From NCBI GenBank assembly GCA_028752905.1, contig JAQNBH010000006.1:23236311-23300310 (forward strand): DNA of 64,000 nucleotides. The letters are read 5' to 3'. The notes below the pieces were generated by a model, which saw nothing but the letters and a program-made list of their open reading frames with translations, did not search any database and was not told the origin of the DNA. Position numbers and translations under genes: made by a program. Positions 1-12,849 of the stretch are shown here, in pieces (position 1 is the stretch's first letter; each line of letters starts with the position of its first letter). Source of the stretch: Cladorhizidae sp. MBARI D1340-BT2. Lineage: Eukaryota; Porifera; Demospongiae; Poecilosclerida; Cladorhizidae.

Positions 1-1750
1 TGAGGATCCTTCCACTTGTAGCTCCTGTAACATGGCTATAGTTATATCTATGAAAAATACTTTAGTATCAACATAGAGCACACAGAGAGACCTATCTTTT
101 GAGCTGTATATAAAGTCCATAACATGAAGTTTGCAGAATCTATGGAGCTATACATGGTAACCACAAGTGTTTTTGTGTTTTTTTAAATTTTATGCACTGG
201 TCATCCCTGACAAACTCCCAGTTGACTCATTGCGAACTGGTGATGTTTATATTTGGTAAGAGTGATTCTATCACAGGTTAAGTATTGATTTGAGTGCGGA
301 TGTAATCCTGTGTAAGTGCCTTAGAACTGTCCATTAATTTGGAAATGCAAATTCAGCTGCGATTGTGTCAATTTTATACCTGGAACAGACTAGCTAGCCA
401 GATGTGAGACAAAACTTTCTTCTTTCTGATGAAGACTGAAGTATATCTGTTGAACCGTTAGGACTAAAAAACAAACAGATTTAGTTAAAGAGAATCCTTG
501 AATTTGCTTAGGGTAAGTTGCTCTGTAACTAATTGATACCGACAGACAAAAACTAACCTTGTTTTGCACTTTTATTTTCTTTCTTTTTTCCAGTTCCTGT
601 GTGAGTAATTAGTTCTGTGCAATTCAAAATCTCATTATAATAATATACTAGAACTTTATTTAAATCAGCTTTTTTGTTCAGCTGAGAGTATTCGTACAAG
701 TTTGAATAAATTTAGAAGTGTACTAGTATTATGCATAATATGATGTAATGTTACATGTTTTACCTTCTTGTACGTAACCTGATATTCATCTCCCTCCTCT
801 TGATGTTCGGACTCTCCTCACATTTGGTGAGTATTTGAATCTACAATAATCATCCCCAACATCTTGCAATGTGCATAATACAACTACTTATTGTTGGTGG
901 TAATAATACCCACAACTGTCTATATCTCAACTCTCTTAACATGGTGTCATAATGCGCTCAGGATGCTACACACAAAACTAGATGCTATGGGTACATTTTC
1001 CTCTGTAAGTTAAAACTAGACCAACAACAGCTGTCTTTGCATGGAACTTGAGCTCTATGTTGAATGAGCTCTATACTGGGAGGTAGCAACAGCGAACCTA
1101 ATTTCTGCTGCGTTATATGTTTAGTTTGTTCTTGCTCTAGTACAGGCAGCATTCAGCAGTGAAGCTAGATATATTTAATGGGAACTCTTAAGGGTGTGGA
1201 TCTTGCTGTTCTTTTACTATTATAGTCTACTAGATAATGACAGGCTTAGATAATTTATCCACTAAAGCTTTGGATGTAGTACCTAGCCCTTATCATGGGC
1301 GTACAGGGATTTCTGGGGTTTCTGCAGAACACCCCTTTCATTTTAATGATATTCATTGGAATGTGTTTGTGTGTGTTTTGCCCTCTCAGATTTCATTTCA
1401 GACAATGGCTCACTTCATTAATATAATTTTAATTATACATAGGTACATTGATAGTGTTAAATAATGTGGAAACAAAATTACAATAACTTAAGGCTTTGCC
1501 CTAGCCCTAGCCCTTGACCATGGGGGAGGGGAAAATGAGAACCCAACGAATGTACTTTCTAAAGAAAGCCCACAACCCCCCCATGCAAATAAGACCAATC
1601 TGCTCAGGGTGCTCGGGTCCCACCGAGGGGCTGTCTGGTTGGATGGACTTTGTCCTTCGATCGGTTAATGAGCTAATCATTGCACAGTTACACATCATGC
1701 TACGTGAGCATTAATAGTAGTTGTGGAACTAATGAGCTACAACTCTGCCA
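1..1750. other. AT-rich non-coding sequence
   Basis: No open frame here resembles a known family. The largest one (1237-1464) shows no motif and overlaps AT-rich sequence. Around 425-470 a CTGATGAAGACTGAAG-type string followed by GTTGAACCG resembles the tail signature also seen near 12.84 and 44.40 kb, so it may be a Penelope-type remnant. A CCCTAGCCCTAGCCCTTG string near 1500 resembles strings near 15.91 and 41.28 kb. Nothing else stands out. Confidence 0.5.
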
Positions 1751-4095
1751 TGAAGAGGCAACGACAAAATATGGACATCAGGTAATTTTTCAAAATAACA
1801 GCCATTGAGGATGAAGATAAGAGAAATTATTGCTAGCTATTTAGCTTGAAGCCTGTACACTTGATAAACCAATCTCATTTATTCAGATTCTAGTGAACCT
1901 CAGTCTGATCTGGATCATTCTGAAATCAGTACCACACTGGAAAGCTGACATGAAGATGAAGTTCCTATAGTTAATGAATGCTCAAGTGGAAGTGCCGAAG
2001 GACCAGAATCGTATGTTTATTATCTGCAAATAGGTCTATTGATGATGTTGCTAGTTTAATAAATAGTGGTGCTAGATACTGTCACCACGATGTACAATTG
2101 CCTAGTGTCCTTACTGGCACCTTTTTACCTAGCTATCACCAAAAGTTTAACATATTGTGGCTCAGTAAATATCCTTGGCTAGTCTTTAGTTCTAAGGTAG
2201 ATGGTGTATTTTGTCCTCTGTTTCTTCCATCTAGCCAACGTAAAGATAAAGGTTACCTGGTAATTAAGCCTTTTTCTAACTGGATCAAGATGAGTTGCAC
2301 TTTGAGTAATCATCCGAAGCTTCAATACCATCGTGATTGTTTTCAGCAAGCATATGCACAATTGAAAATCCAGCATCACGAGTAGATGTAATGACAAGCA
2401 CTACTGCTGTTCAAAAGGAAATAAGTCAATACTGAGGCAAATTGTTTGAGCAATTCTTTTTTTAGGCAAACAGGGTATTGCATTTCGTGGAAAGTTAGAG
2501 GATGTTGCATCGTCAAAGAATGCAGGAAACTTTTTAGCACTGCTAAAATCTTTTGCGGGGACAGACAGTATTTTATATGAGCATCTTTATTGTACCGAGG
2601 CAAAGAATGCAACACACTTATCACCAGGGACTCAAAATGTAATTATTAATATTATAGGCTATGATATGATTCTTACCAAAACAATATCTGAAATAAAAGA
2701 AGCAAAATATTTTTCCGTTCTAGCTGATGAGGTTTCATGTCACAATGTAGAGCATTTGCACATATGCCTTCACTTTGTTGATGGCCATGGTGACATTCGA
2801 GAAGAGTATGTTTCATTTGTAAAACTTGAGAGAGTCCGAGCAGCTGATGTAGCAAATGCCATTATACAGACCTTGGAGGGGCTTGGCTTATCACTGAGTG
2901 ATTTGCGAGGACAAGGGTATGATGGGGCCTCAATGATGAGTGGGAGATAGCTGTTGTGCAGGCATTACTTCGAGAGAAGCATCCCAAGGCATTGTACACC
3001 CATTGTGCAAGTCCTTCCATAATCTGGCTATCATAAGTTCCTGTTCTGTTCCACCTGTAAGGAACTGTGTAATTCAGATAAAAGGTTTCACATTATGGAT
3101 AAAGGATTCAGCTAAAAGAGAGGGTCTCCTTAAAGCAATCATTCAGAAGAGGTCTCAGATTGGCACAAAGCAGTCTTCAATAATCAACGTTTGCATTACT
3201 CAATGGGTAGAGAACATCAATGGCTGGGAGCGTTTCTGTCTATATCATCCTTTTCTAATTGAAATGTGTGAGATAGTACTCGATGGAAATAGTGAATTTG
3301 TGAAATATAAAGATGGTTGGACTACTGATGATAAGAAAAATGCTCTTGCATATATGAAAACATTGGAGTCCTTGGCATTTTTGTATTCCCTAGTCACTCT
3401 CTTTAGGTCTGTTAAAGAAGCTGTTGTTAAATTACAAGAATGTGCCAAGACCTTACCTCTGGAGTGACAATAGTACAAGAGACTGTTGCAATGAATTTAA
3501 AAGAGATAGAGCAGATGTTGATAATTTTTCACAGCGTATCTTTCGGCATCAGTCCAATATAACTATTTCGATGCCACGCACAACTCAGTATCGTCTCAAT
3601 CCACTAATTCAGTTGAGGATTATTTTAAATGGGCTGTAGTTATCCCTCTTCTTGACCACATTATACATCAATATTTACTAAGCATACCAACCAGGTAGCT
3701 TCATTGCAATACCTCTTGCCCATCCATATCACTACTTCATCCTTTATTAATATTGAACCTGCTGTTACTTTCTATTCTGAAGATCTACCAAATGTGAGTA
3801 TACTTGATGAAGAGTTACATCGCTGGAAGTCAAGGTGGCTACAAATTTAACCAGATGAGCATCCTCAAACTCTGAGTGAATCGCTTAAACTCTGCTGCCT
3901 CAAAACCCTTCCAAATGTCCCTTTTGAACCTTTTTGCTACACTCCCACTCAGTTACCATATTTGTGAACGATCTGCTTCCACACTTCGATGTTTAAAAAA
4001 GTGAGGAAAGACTCAGTGCCTTAGCATTAATACTGGAATGGATCGATACTGTTGCAAACTTTACGTAGAACAACATCCATGCAGAATTCAATGTT
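1751..4095 (+). pseudogene. decayed hAT transposase with TTF-type zinc finger
   Basis: This looks like a hAT-superfamily cut-and-paste transposase of the TTF zinc finger / P52rIPK / ZMYM1-like type. An ATG at 1751 opens a short basic first exon (MKRQRQNMDIR) followed by a GTAATT donor. An acidic segment lies near 1890-1975. At 2055-2380 a TTF-like finger is visible (WLSKYPWL, HPKLQYHRDC). At 2466-2947 the first half of the RNase H-like catalytic fold appears (YFSVLADEVS, GQGYDGASMMSG). At 2950-3467 comes the middle part (REKHPKALYTHC, VCITQWVENI). At 3480-4090 there are pieces of the C-terminal dimerisation region (VEDYFKWAV, PLLDHIIHQYL, LPNVSILDEELHRWKSRW, CERSASTLRCLKK). Frames switch near 2390-2460, 2950, 3440 and 3600, and in-frame stops occur after 3840, so it cannot make a full protein. 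Terminal inverted repeats were not found. Family assignment is firm; exact ends are not. Confidence 0.85.
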
Positions 4096-4728
4096 AGCTT
4101 ATTATTTCAGTAATTTTGTTTGTATATTTTTGAAAGTTGCTTAATAAAAAACATCTCTGTAAATATTTTTGGAGTTTCCACGATTTGTGCTGGATGGGGC
4201 TTTGTGCTGGATGGGGCATATATATTTCCCTCTTGCACTATATATCCTCACCATGGCTTTCAGCCACATGATCCACATCCGACATAATACATAACCCCCC
4301 TTTTCAAAAGTCTGCGTACGCCCCTGCTTATAAGCTTCTTAAACTAGCCTTATTCCTACTAGGACAGCTTCTCAGGCTCTTCTACTTGGCACACTTGTAG
4401 ATCTTGGATAGATAACCAATTATATCAACACAGCTCTGGGCTACTTTCCGGGAAAGTAAATTGGATGATTTTACAAAAAATTTTTTATCAATCAGCTATC
4501 TTGTAAACCGCCTCCTGTGTGATTTACTAGGTTGCTTCTATCACATTCCCAGTGTCCCCAGAAGTTGCAAACCTTTACAAGTGGGTACTGAGCAGCTGCT
4601 TGCTTTACAGCTGTACTCAAAGTTCTTTAGATAGAGGAGCTATTGATTTAGTTAAGAGCTTTGTAAAGTTTGGCGTTATCAGATTACAACAGATAGCAAG
4701 TTTAATTAAATATTGTGGGGTGTAACTA
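4096..4728. other. spacer between hAT and piggyBac remnants
   Basis: AT-rich spacer with no supported gene. A short direct repeat, TGTGCTGGATGGGGC, occurs twice near 4188-4216. The 5' end of the following piggyBac should lie here, but no convincing TTAA plus CCC terminus was found. Confidence 0.4.
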
Positions 4729-6625
4729 TGGCTAAATATTGTGATACAGATAAAGTGCTGTGTATGTTGGATGATGAGAGTGATGACGATTTTGATGGCT
4801 TCATAGTGAAGAATTATAGTGAGGATGATGAGGATGTTGGAGTTTGTGAGGTAGCTGATAGTGTTAGTGATGGCGTAGTTGGTGGTGAGTGTAGCTAAAG
4901 TGGTAGCAGTTCTGGTGCCAGTACTTCTTGTTCCACTTCTTCCATCTCCTTTAGCCAGGCATCTGGGTGCACTGTTGACATGGAAGGAAAAGAGCCTTTG
5001 GAGTTTGCTCAGCTTTTTCTGGACGACAATATCCTGAAGAGAGTTGTGAACGAAACAAATTTGTATGCTGAGCAATTCATGGGGCTGGAAATAAAGACTT
5101 ACCTCTTCGATCAAGAGTCAGAGAGTGGAAAAGGTGCTCAGTCAGTGAAATGGTGAAGTTTCTTGCCCTTTATTGCCATGAGCATGGATAATAAGCATCG
5201 GATTGAGGACTATTGGTGCAAGAAATGGCCCTTCACCACATCATGCTTCTCCTCTATCATGGCGGGAGACCGATTTTGTATCGCGCTTCTTTCACCTAAA
5301 TGATGGAGAGAAGGTGTACATAGGGGTCGGCCAGGATATGATGCCCTGTTCAAAATACGGCCACTTATGGAGCATTTACTAGACAAATTCAAAACCTTTT
5401 ACCAGCTGGGGAGAGAAATATCAGTCGATGAATCAATGATAGGCTTCAAGGGACGGCTGTGGTTTATCCCTATCAAGTGGAGCATGAAAGCCTACGTCCT
5501 GGCAGACGGCTCCAGTGGATATATGTACATTTGGAAGCTCTATGCTGGTGAGGAAACTGTATAATATATATACACACAAAATAGCCATGAAGAAAAGTAC
5601 TATAATATTATATATAATAAATATAATTCACTTCTTAGTCTTTCCCCCCCACTTTTTTCTTTGTTTTTCCACTTCCTTCCCGCTCTTCTTCATTATCCCC
5701 TTTTTCCTTCCCGCTTTTTTTTCTTTTCAGTTCTTGTTCTTTTTTGGGGGGCTCCCAGAGAAATGAGAGCCTCTCTGCTACAGAACAACACATGACATGG
5801 TGATGAAGCTAGTGGAAGGGATGGAGAATAAAGGACACCATTTGTACACAAGTCCAGACTTGTTCCTCACCCTAAAAAGTAGTGGCTTTGGTGCATGTGG
5901 TGCAGTTCGGGTGAACAGGAGGGTGTTACTTGCATGTATCAAGGCCAAAGACAAAATGAAAAAGGGTGACATCAAGTATATAAGTACAAATGGTGTCCTT
6001 GCCTTGAAATGGATGGACAAGAAAGCTGTGACCATTCTGAGTACTATCCACGATGATAGCACTATAGCAAAGAGGTGGAGGACAAGGCTGTCAGTAACTG
6101 GCATGGAGGAGGTCATAAAGCCAACAGCCATTGTCGAGTACAATAGTCACATGGGTGGGGTTGACAAATCCAATCAGCTGATGAGTTACTATACCTTCCA
6201 ACATAGGACACAGAAATGGTGGAAACGGGCAGCTTTTCATCTCCTCAACCTGGTATTGGTAAATGCATACATAATATATAAAGGGACACCTTTGACTGGC
6301 CGAAGAGTAACACACCAGTGCTTCTTAGTGAAGGTTGCTTTTGGATTTCTTCTGGAGGCAGGCCTGACAGAAGCTCAGCTTGAAGTGTCCATCTTCCCCA
6401 CAATCATCTTGTGGCTGAACCAGCCAGACTTACAGGAATGCACTTCATAGAGCACCTTCCCCCAAATAGCAATGGCAAAAGGTCCCTGTGTGCTTGCTAC
6501 CTGTGCAGCAGCAAAAAAGGAAGTCAGAACTTCATTTAGATGTAAGATTTGTAAAGTAGCTTTATGTATTACACCTGCTTTGAACTATACCTCACAAAAG
6601 TTAGTCCTGTGTCGCTTACCATCCA
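4729..6625 (+). pseudogene. decayed piggyBac transposase
   Basis: PiggyBac-family transposase (DDE_Tnp_1_7) in order: acidic N-terminus from ATG 4729 (MAKYCDTDKVLCMLDDESDD), Ser-rich linker, N-terminal domain (LFLDDNILKRVVNETN), first catalytic Asp (SVDESMIGFKGR, ~5429), core (GFGACGAVRVNRR, WMDKKAVTILST), third catalytic Asp (HMGGVDKSNQLMSYY, ~6150), and a C-terminal zinc ribbon (CACYLC, CKICKVALC, 6488-6590). Breaks are a stop at 4897, frameshifts between about 5150 and 5350, and a frame change before the ribbon. A pyrimidine-rich block at ~5559-5730 starts with GTATAATA and ends TTTTCAG, so it may be an intron. The Asp-Asn-aromatic segment that normally carries the second catalytic Asp before TSPDLF is missing (HHLYTSPDLF), so the enzyme would be dead even without the stops. 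The core-less piggyBacs at 22.2-26.4 kb share its acidic head and zinc-ribbon tail. Confidence 0.9.
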
Positions 6626-6839
6626 CATCATATCGCGTTTTTTTAATTTCTTTCTTCACTTTTTCTTGATCGTTTTTTCTTCCAGTAGCACAACTTTTAC
6701 CAATCCTATGTATGCAAACAACTATGACTATGAATAATATTTATAGTGGATATGTAATATAAATGCATTGTTGCTAGATCATCCCAAAGCTAGCTGAGCT
6801 GAAAATATACTAGCACTGGCTATAGAATACCATGGTTGC

Positions 6840-7520
6840 TTGGCAGTCTACTAGCTACCTCCAGCGCTAGCTATTGCTGGCTATATATATATCAGCTACA
6901 ACTGCCTTCTTCAAGCGCTAGCTAATTTTCTAGCTATAATGATCATCTAAAACTACCAACTTCAATCACTAGCTAATTTCCTAGCTATAATGATCATCTA
7001 AAACTGGCAACTTGGCAAGCGCTAGCTAATTTTCTAGCTATAAAGATCAGCTAAAACTGCCTGTACAGTTCAAGCGCTAGCTAATTTGCTAGCTATAATG
7101 ATCATCTATAACTTCCAACTTCAAGCGCTAGCTAATTTGCTAGCTATTTAAAGATCAGCTAAAACTGCCTAGACACTTAAAGCGCTAGCTTAGCTATAAT
7201 GATAATCTAAAACTGCCAACTTCTAGTTTGCTAGCTATAAAGATCAGCTAAAACTGCCTATACACTTCAAGCGCTAGCTACTTTGCTAGATATAAAGATG
7301 GTCTAAACTACTATACCTCGAGAGCTAGAAACTTTGCTATCCAAAGATGACCGACAATTATTTACTTTACTAATTAGCTAAGCTTTAAAAATATGATCTA
7401 CAACTGTCTACTTCGAGCGCTAGCTATAAGATGACCTACAGCTAGCTACCTTGAGCGCTACCTAAAAAGATAGCCTATATACAACTAGCTAGCTAGCTAA
7501 AAAAATGCTCTAGCTAAAAC
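6840..7520. repeat. ~51-bp satellite with AGCGCTAGCT core
   Basis: About a dozen degenerate tandem units. Each holds AAGCGCTAGCTAATTT, then CTAGCTATAA, then GATCATCTAAAACTGCC. Clear units start near 6910, 6961, 7012, 7069, 7120, 7180 and 7266; later units up to 7520 are more diverged. Unit length is about 51 bp with indels. The AGCGCTAGCT and CTAGCTAG strings make it rich in small palindromes. No ORF. It is a minisatellite rather than CRISPR because the spacers are themselves repeated. Confidence 0.85.
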
Positions 7521-10500
7521 TAACTTCGAGCACACTATGTAACAAACTGGTTAGCTCATCCACATAATAATCTTACTTGGAGTCTAGCTTCACTTGTCTT
7601 GACATCTCTAAAGATTCTTCTAGCCTCGTGTTAGGTAGAAAGTTAGGAGATGGTCTGAATATCAATGAACACTCACCTCAACGAGCCACACACAACAAAA
7701 ATAAATAATAAAAACATCAGGTAATTAAAAAACACAGGTGATTCCAATAAACAGTGTCTGCGTGCAGGGGAAATTACCTGAGTAACTCCCTTCGCATTCT
7801 AAGAGTTTAAGGATGCCAATGGGCAATATTAGGAAAGTTATGAGTAAAAAGAACATATCAACAGAATATACCTGTAAATACTTGTTTTCTTCCTTGATGT
7901 TATACCTCTACCTACCTCTTGCTAGTGCCTCAACTGCCAGGGCCATGTAGGACTTGCCAGGCTGATGGATCAGAAACCAAACCCGTCATTAACAAAGTGC
8001 TAATACAGTTAGAGGTGCTGTGAGGCCCAGCATCTGGCCCAACCAGTAAAGCAACATATTGCCTCCATTCCTTTCCACCAATCACTGTTGCACACCATTC
8101 CCCATCATTAGCTATTGTAACCATAGTTCATATTGAAATGTAATTATGGTACTTTATGACACTGGCAACCTGGAGTAACTGTCTCTTAGGGTATAAATGT
8201 ACTCTATGTATGCCAAGCTCCTGCAAGCTCCAGGTTTCTAGATAACTGAATCTTCCATGCCCTTCTTTGTGACTTGTGGCTGCCCCTATGCTGAAGCTGT
8301 GGCACAGTAGACTTTCATGTATCAGAACATCGGATTATTCAAACTCAGTTGCATGGTAATGATCATCAATGGGAGATTTCATTAGGGAGGGCTAGAGATT
8401 TGCAGGTGAAAGTCAAATCAGTTCGCTAAACCTGCAAAAGTAAGAGCTCAGTTTTATCTAATGAGTCATAGTTCGCTGTACTTGGCAAGATATTTTAAGG
8501 AACTACTTGAGCTAGACTCTCACAAGAGTATGGCAGTAGAAATGCAACCATAACAGAGAATCATGAAGAATCAAACAAAACTTCGACAGTTAGCAGCACC
8601 ATTTATAGTCAGTTGAGAGTTCAAGTCATGTCATTAGCCTTGCTAAAGACGACCAGCTTGGAAGCACTCTATATTTCTATTTCATTCAGAAAAGAGGCCA
8701 AGGCATCCAGTCTCAGTGGAGTTCCATGAAAAGTTACATGAAGGAGTATCAGAAGCACACCATTTGCTAGGGGCAAACTGGCATGATGAGATAGACCACC
8801 AAGTGTTGCAGGCAATTCTGAATCCTCCGAGACAGCACTGGTGGTTGTTAAAAGAGTGAGACATCTGGCGTGCACAAAGCGTATGATAACCTGAAGCAAA
8901 GAACTCTTGCATCTCGTTTTAGTAAATAGTGTTATTGTACAGGATGTAGTAATCAACAACAATTGCTCGTATAAAATATACACAAAAATACTTTAAATGA
9001 ATGAATATGTGTATAAGACAGCATGGCTGCTACTGAGGACATAGCTGCTTCTCCTTCAGGAAGTAAGCTGCTCACATTCCATGGCCCTGCAGACTAAAAT
9101 CGCTGATGATATTAGCAATTATTGAAACACCCGAGTCAGTATCGACAAGTTTATAATGACTTGCTTGCTTTTCATATATCCAAAGTTTTCCCTTATCCGA
9201 ACTATAGTGTAGATCCCAATACGTTGAATGCATTTGGGTCTACAGTACCCAGATGCATCTAACCCTGCCTTGGCTGGGGACCTTCATGCAACCACTAACC
9301 ATTGACATGTCAGATATGTGCTGTCTCGAAACACAGAGAGTGGGCATTTTTTTACCCAGAGGTTAAGCAGAGTCCTGACTGGACAGATATCTGACTTTTT
9401 CTTCCCGATGAAGAGCTGGATTCCGTGATGAAAATTGTCTATCTTCGACTGTAATAGTCATTCTTATGATGTCCTGGCAGGACGGATGACCCACTGCAAT
9501 AGCTGAGCAAGACAAGTGGCATGTTGGTTCATAGAGGCTTCTGATAGACTGTCATTTCATTTCTCCTGATCTTGGAAAGCAACAGAGGTTAAAGCAGCAT
9601 GCATCCCAAGTGATGTACAATGGTATGAGTGGGCCCCCCACCTCCTTTCAGCTTTATAAGAATATCAGGAGATATATGGCAATTTCTGTCATTTCTCCCA
9701 ACCTTGGTATGCTTCCAAGCATTTGATTCCCTGTAGACTGTATTGTAGATGTTGATGGGCAGGCTCCAAGTGGTCTTTCTTGCCATCAGCAATGTAGAGA
9801 AATCAGATTGCTGACAAGTATACTTGATGGTATGATGGTTAACCCTGACCCAGCAATCTATGACATGAAGCTGCACGGCACCCAGTCTCTGTTGCTGAAC
9901 TGCCTGAAGCCCCCCTGCAATTTAAAATTCCTGGAATTTTTACTGACTACTGCAGTATGTAACCTTGGCCATTCCTAATCAATAAGTTTCTTCACCTCTC
10001 TTTAGCCCAGTTCGGCCAGCTAGATACTAGAGTTACTTACAGTTCTTGTGAGACGATATCAGGTTCTCTGATGGCTGAAGGGACCGGGCACAGAAATATG
10101 TTACATCATTTTGGGACAGATTAACCACTGCTCTATTCTCTCTCCCAGGGATGTGCTGGCTTATAATTAGCAGATTATATTAGAGCAAAAGAAAAACAGG
10201 CTTTTCATGAGGTTCATCACATTGACAACCTTTCTACCACCTAATATCAGGATGGCCACCAATACAACACTGCTACACCAGTATTTAGCTGCTTATGCCC
10301 ACCACTATTTTTTCCCATAAAGCTTTCCCAATCACTAATGGAAACAGTTCCTTCACCACGATGTGAGGGATTTTCTATGCTTGTTGTATATAGTTTATCT
10401 TAATACCATTGCCCTCCTGACAAGAATATTCCACACTCCCATCATCGTGGGGCATTGGAATTAAGATCACTTCCCAACACCAATCCTCCCCCTATTCTAT

Positions 10501-12793
10501 GCTTGGACAATGCAGGCCCACCATAAAAGCTGATAGAAACTCATTCTGATCCTGGTGCTATAATGGAGCTCTCTAGCTAATGCTGGCAGGTCAGTTTCTT
10601 CTCAGGAATGATCTGCCTGATTTTATTAAGCTGCATACGTATTGTAGCCGCCCAATTATTCCAACAAATGGAGTTCTAATAATTGAAAATCATCGATAAC
10701 TGAACTGCAGTGTGGAAGACCTTCAGCTATTTTTAGCTCCACATAAAATCATTGGCAATCCACTCTCCTATACTGCATTCCACTGCCACTCAAGCTAAAT
10801 TTATCCAGTTCTTCATAATATCACAGATCTTGAGCTCAATATTGATATTAAGGAAAACTCTTTTTGTCTTTTGAATAGGTCTGGCCATACTCTCTGCTTA
10901 GACTAGAACATGCCGGACTAGTGAATGCTATAACACATCCCTCCACATTGGACTAGAGATGTTGACCTATTGAAGTGCAAAGCACGTTACTTCATAGCAG
11001 CAGTCTGATATCAGTCATCAACATTACCATAGAGAAAAATCCGTCGTAAGCACAAAAGTTGGTGAGAACTCAGGTTGCAGAGCAAGTTTAATGATATTGT
11101 CACCAAACTTTGGTTTGTTTGGTCGTATACCTAACCATATACACATGAGGCAATCCTAGGTCTATGATTGGTAGCCATGGATATGGGGCAGAGACATGAT
11201 TGGTGACAGAGACAGCTAATAAGTGTTATGTTAGTAAACATTGCAGAGAGTGGAAGTTGCTGCATGCACTCAAAGAAGGATGGTAGAAGAATAATTTTGA
11301 CGCAAAATTCATAATTTGCAGGAGATTATTAATGTTACTTTCTGTGATGGTACTCACGAAAAAAAAGTTAGATCTTTTCTTATGTCTGGGCATTTATGAG
11401 ACGAGTTCCAAAAGGAAGTTTAGACTTTCCCAGAAGATGCCTGAAACTTGAGAAGTCTTGAGTTGCCCTAACTATGAAGTATTTGGGTTTGCATGCACTA
11501 GAATAAATTTAAAGTAGTATAGCCACAATAGTTAAATATTTGCTCTACATTCTCATCACCTCACTTGCCATAAGGTATAGAGTGAGGCTCTTGGGAATAA
11601 AATTACCCACCAAAAATATCCTGTATTGCTGTGCACATATTCAACATATCTGACCATGCCCTAACAGTTTCTCCATTGTTGTTATGATGTTTGGAAGCTA
11701 GCTACGTAACTAACATAAGAGCAGCAAGATACTCGTTAGGAAACTGTGGACAGCTACAGACATTTGCAGCTATAAACAGGCCTGGTTATTCTAGTAAAAC
11801 TCCTGCTGCAATGTTCTGTGAAACACATTACCCTAATGTTGAAGCTTATTACACATGCTCATAAGCTGATATTTATTTCAAGAGCAGCACTTCATAATCG
11901 ACCATATGGATGTTAACGACATGTATACTAAACAACTTTTGGTGAAATAAAACATGAGAGGCAACTCAACCAGAGTTTAGAGCTGGCATAACAGTGACAT
12001 CCAACAACAGTGGAGAATTGGTCAACAAGGCAAGAAAGATTGTGATCGAGCTTCAGGACATGCAATGCATAATTCTGAAGGTGAAAGCAGTTAATATCAA
12101 GGAAAAGAAATCCATGCATACATCCAAGCTTAGTTGAAATCTTAGAGCAGTGAAAGCAGTGTGAAGAGAGATCAATTCTGAGTCTACCTTGCTTGATAGC
12201 TATAATAGTTGCCGAGCTATGACTTTCCTGGAGCAGTTTAATGCTTTCCTGCAGAGAGTGGAGATGCACATAAAGAGCCTATTGATTATCCATAGAGATA
12301 TAGATATTACTGGTAGTATTTTGTACTATTACATTGTGTTCATCCATGTTTTATTTATATATTAACTTTCTGTATGAAAGTTAATCATTGGTGAGATTTG
12401 TTTCTAGACAACTCTCCTCAGCATTGGTCAACAATATTTACAAACATTCATTTTGGAATTTGTGTATTGTTGTTCAGCAAAAATGCTTCTCTCAAACAAT
12501 CCCCTTTTTCATCTGATGAGAGACGATAAGGTTTACAGTGAAATGTCAACTGTGACATTAATTTACAAAATAACTGGTTGCATAGAGAGAAGTGAGGAGG
12601 ACCATATCTTGCAACTGGAATGGTCTCAGAACTAATTCAAATTCCATTCAGTATAGATATCAATCTATGATCAATTTAATCGAAAACTATTGTAGCTTTC
12701 AAAGTATTCTCAGTTGACATTGTAGATATAAATTTCTCGATTATTAACTTAAATTTGCTCATTTGACATTCCTGCTAGATACTCTAACCTCAA
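7521..12793. other. long stretch without recognised genes
   Basis: I see no supported gene in these 5.3 kb. Open frames on the minus strand at 7930-8124, 8669-8983, 9589-9876 and 11928-12269 (64-113 residues) have no recognisable motifs, and I could not link them into a spliced model. The base composition around 8.6-10.9 kb is less AT-rich than the surroundings, so a heavily decayed element could be present, but no catalytic motif was found in any frame. Confidence 0.35.
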
Positions 12794-12849
12794 TCAGGAA
12801 TAATAAGATGCTAAGATTCGTATGAGTCTTAGCATCTCATTGTTCCTGA
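12794..12849. repeat. imperfect hairpin, 23-bp arms
   Basis: TCAGGAATAATAAGATGCTA begins the left arm and the right arm ends TCATTGTTCCTGA. The 23-nt arms pair with two mismatches around a ~10-nt loop. Just downstream (12840-12880) the string CCTGATGAAGGCTAGAGCAT resembles 44.40 kb in reverse (CCTGATGAAGACTAGAACAT). It is probably a remnant of the tail of a Penelope-like or similar element. Confidence 0.6.

Noticed and set aside
6840..7520. Regular short repeats resembling a CRISPR array
   Set aside because: The intervening sequences are themselves repeated and the unit is continuous; the genome is clearly eukaryotic.
8600..11000. Possible DIRS-like or other decayed polymerase
   Set aside because: Composition suggested a remnant, but no YXDD, DDE, tyrosine-recombinase or RNase H motif was found in any frame.
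11928..12269. 113-residue minus-strand frame
   Set aside because: No recognised motif, no conserved neighbour, no splice support.
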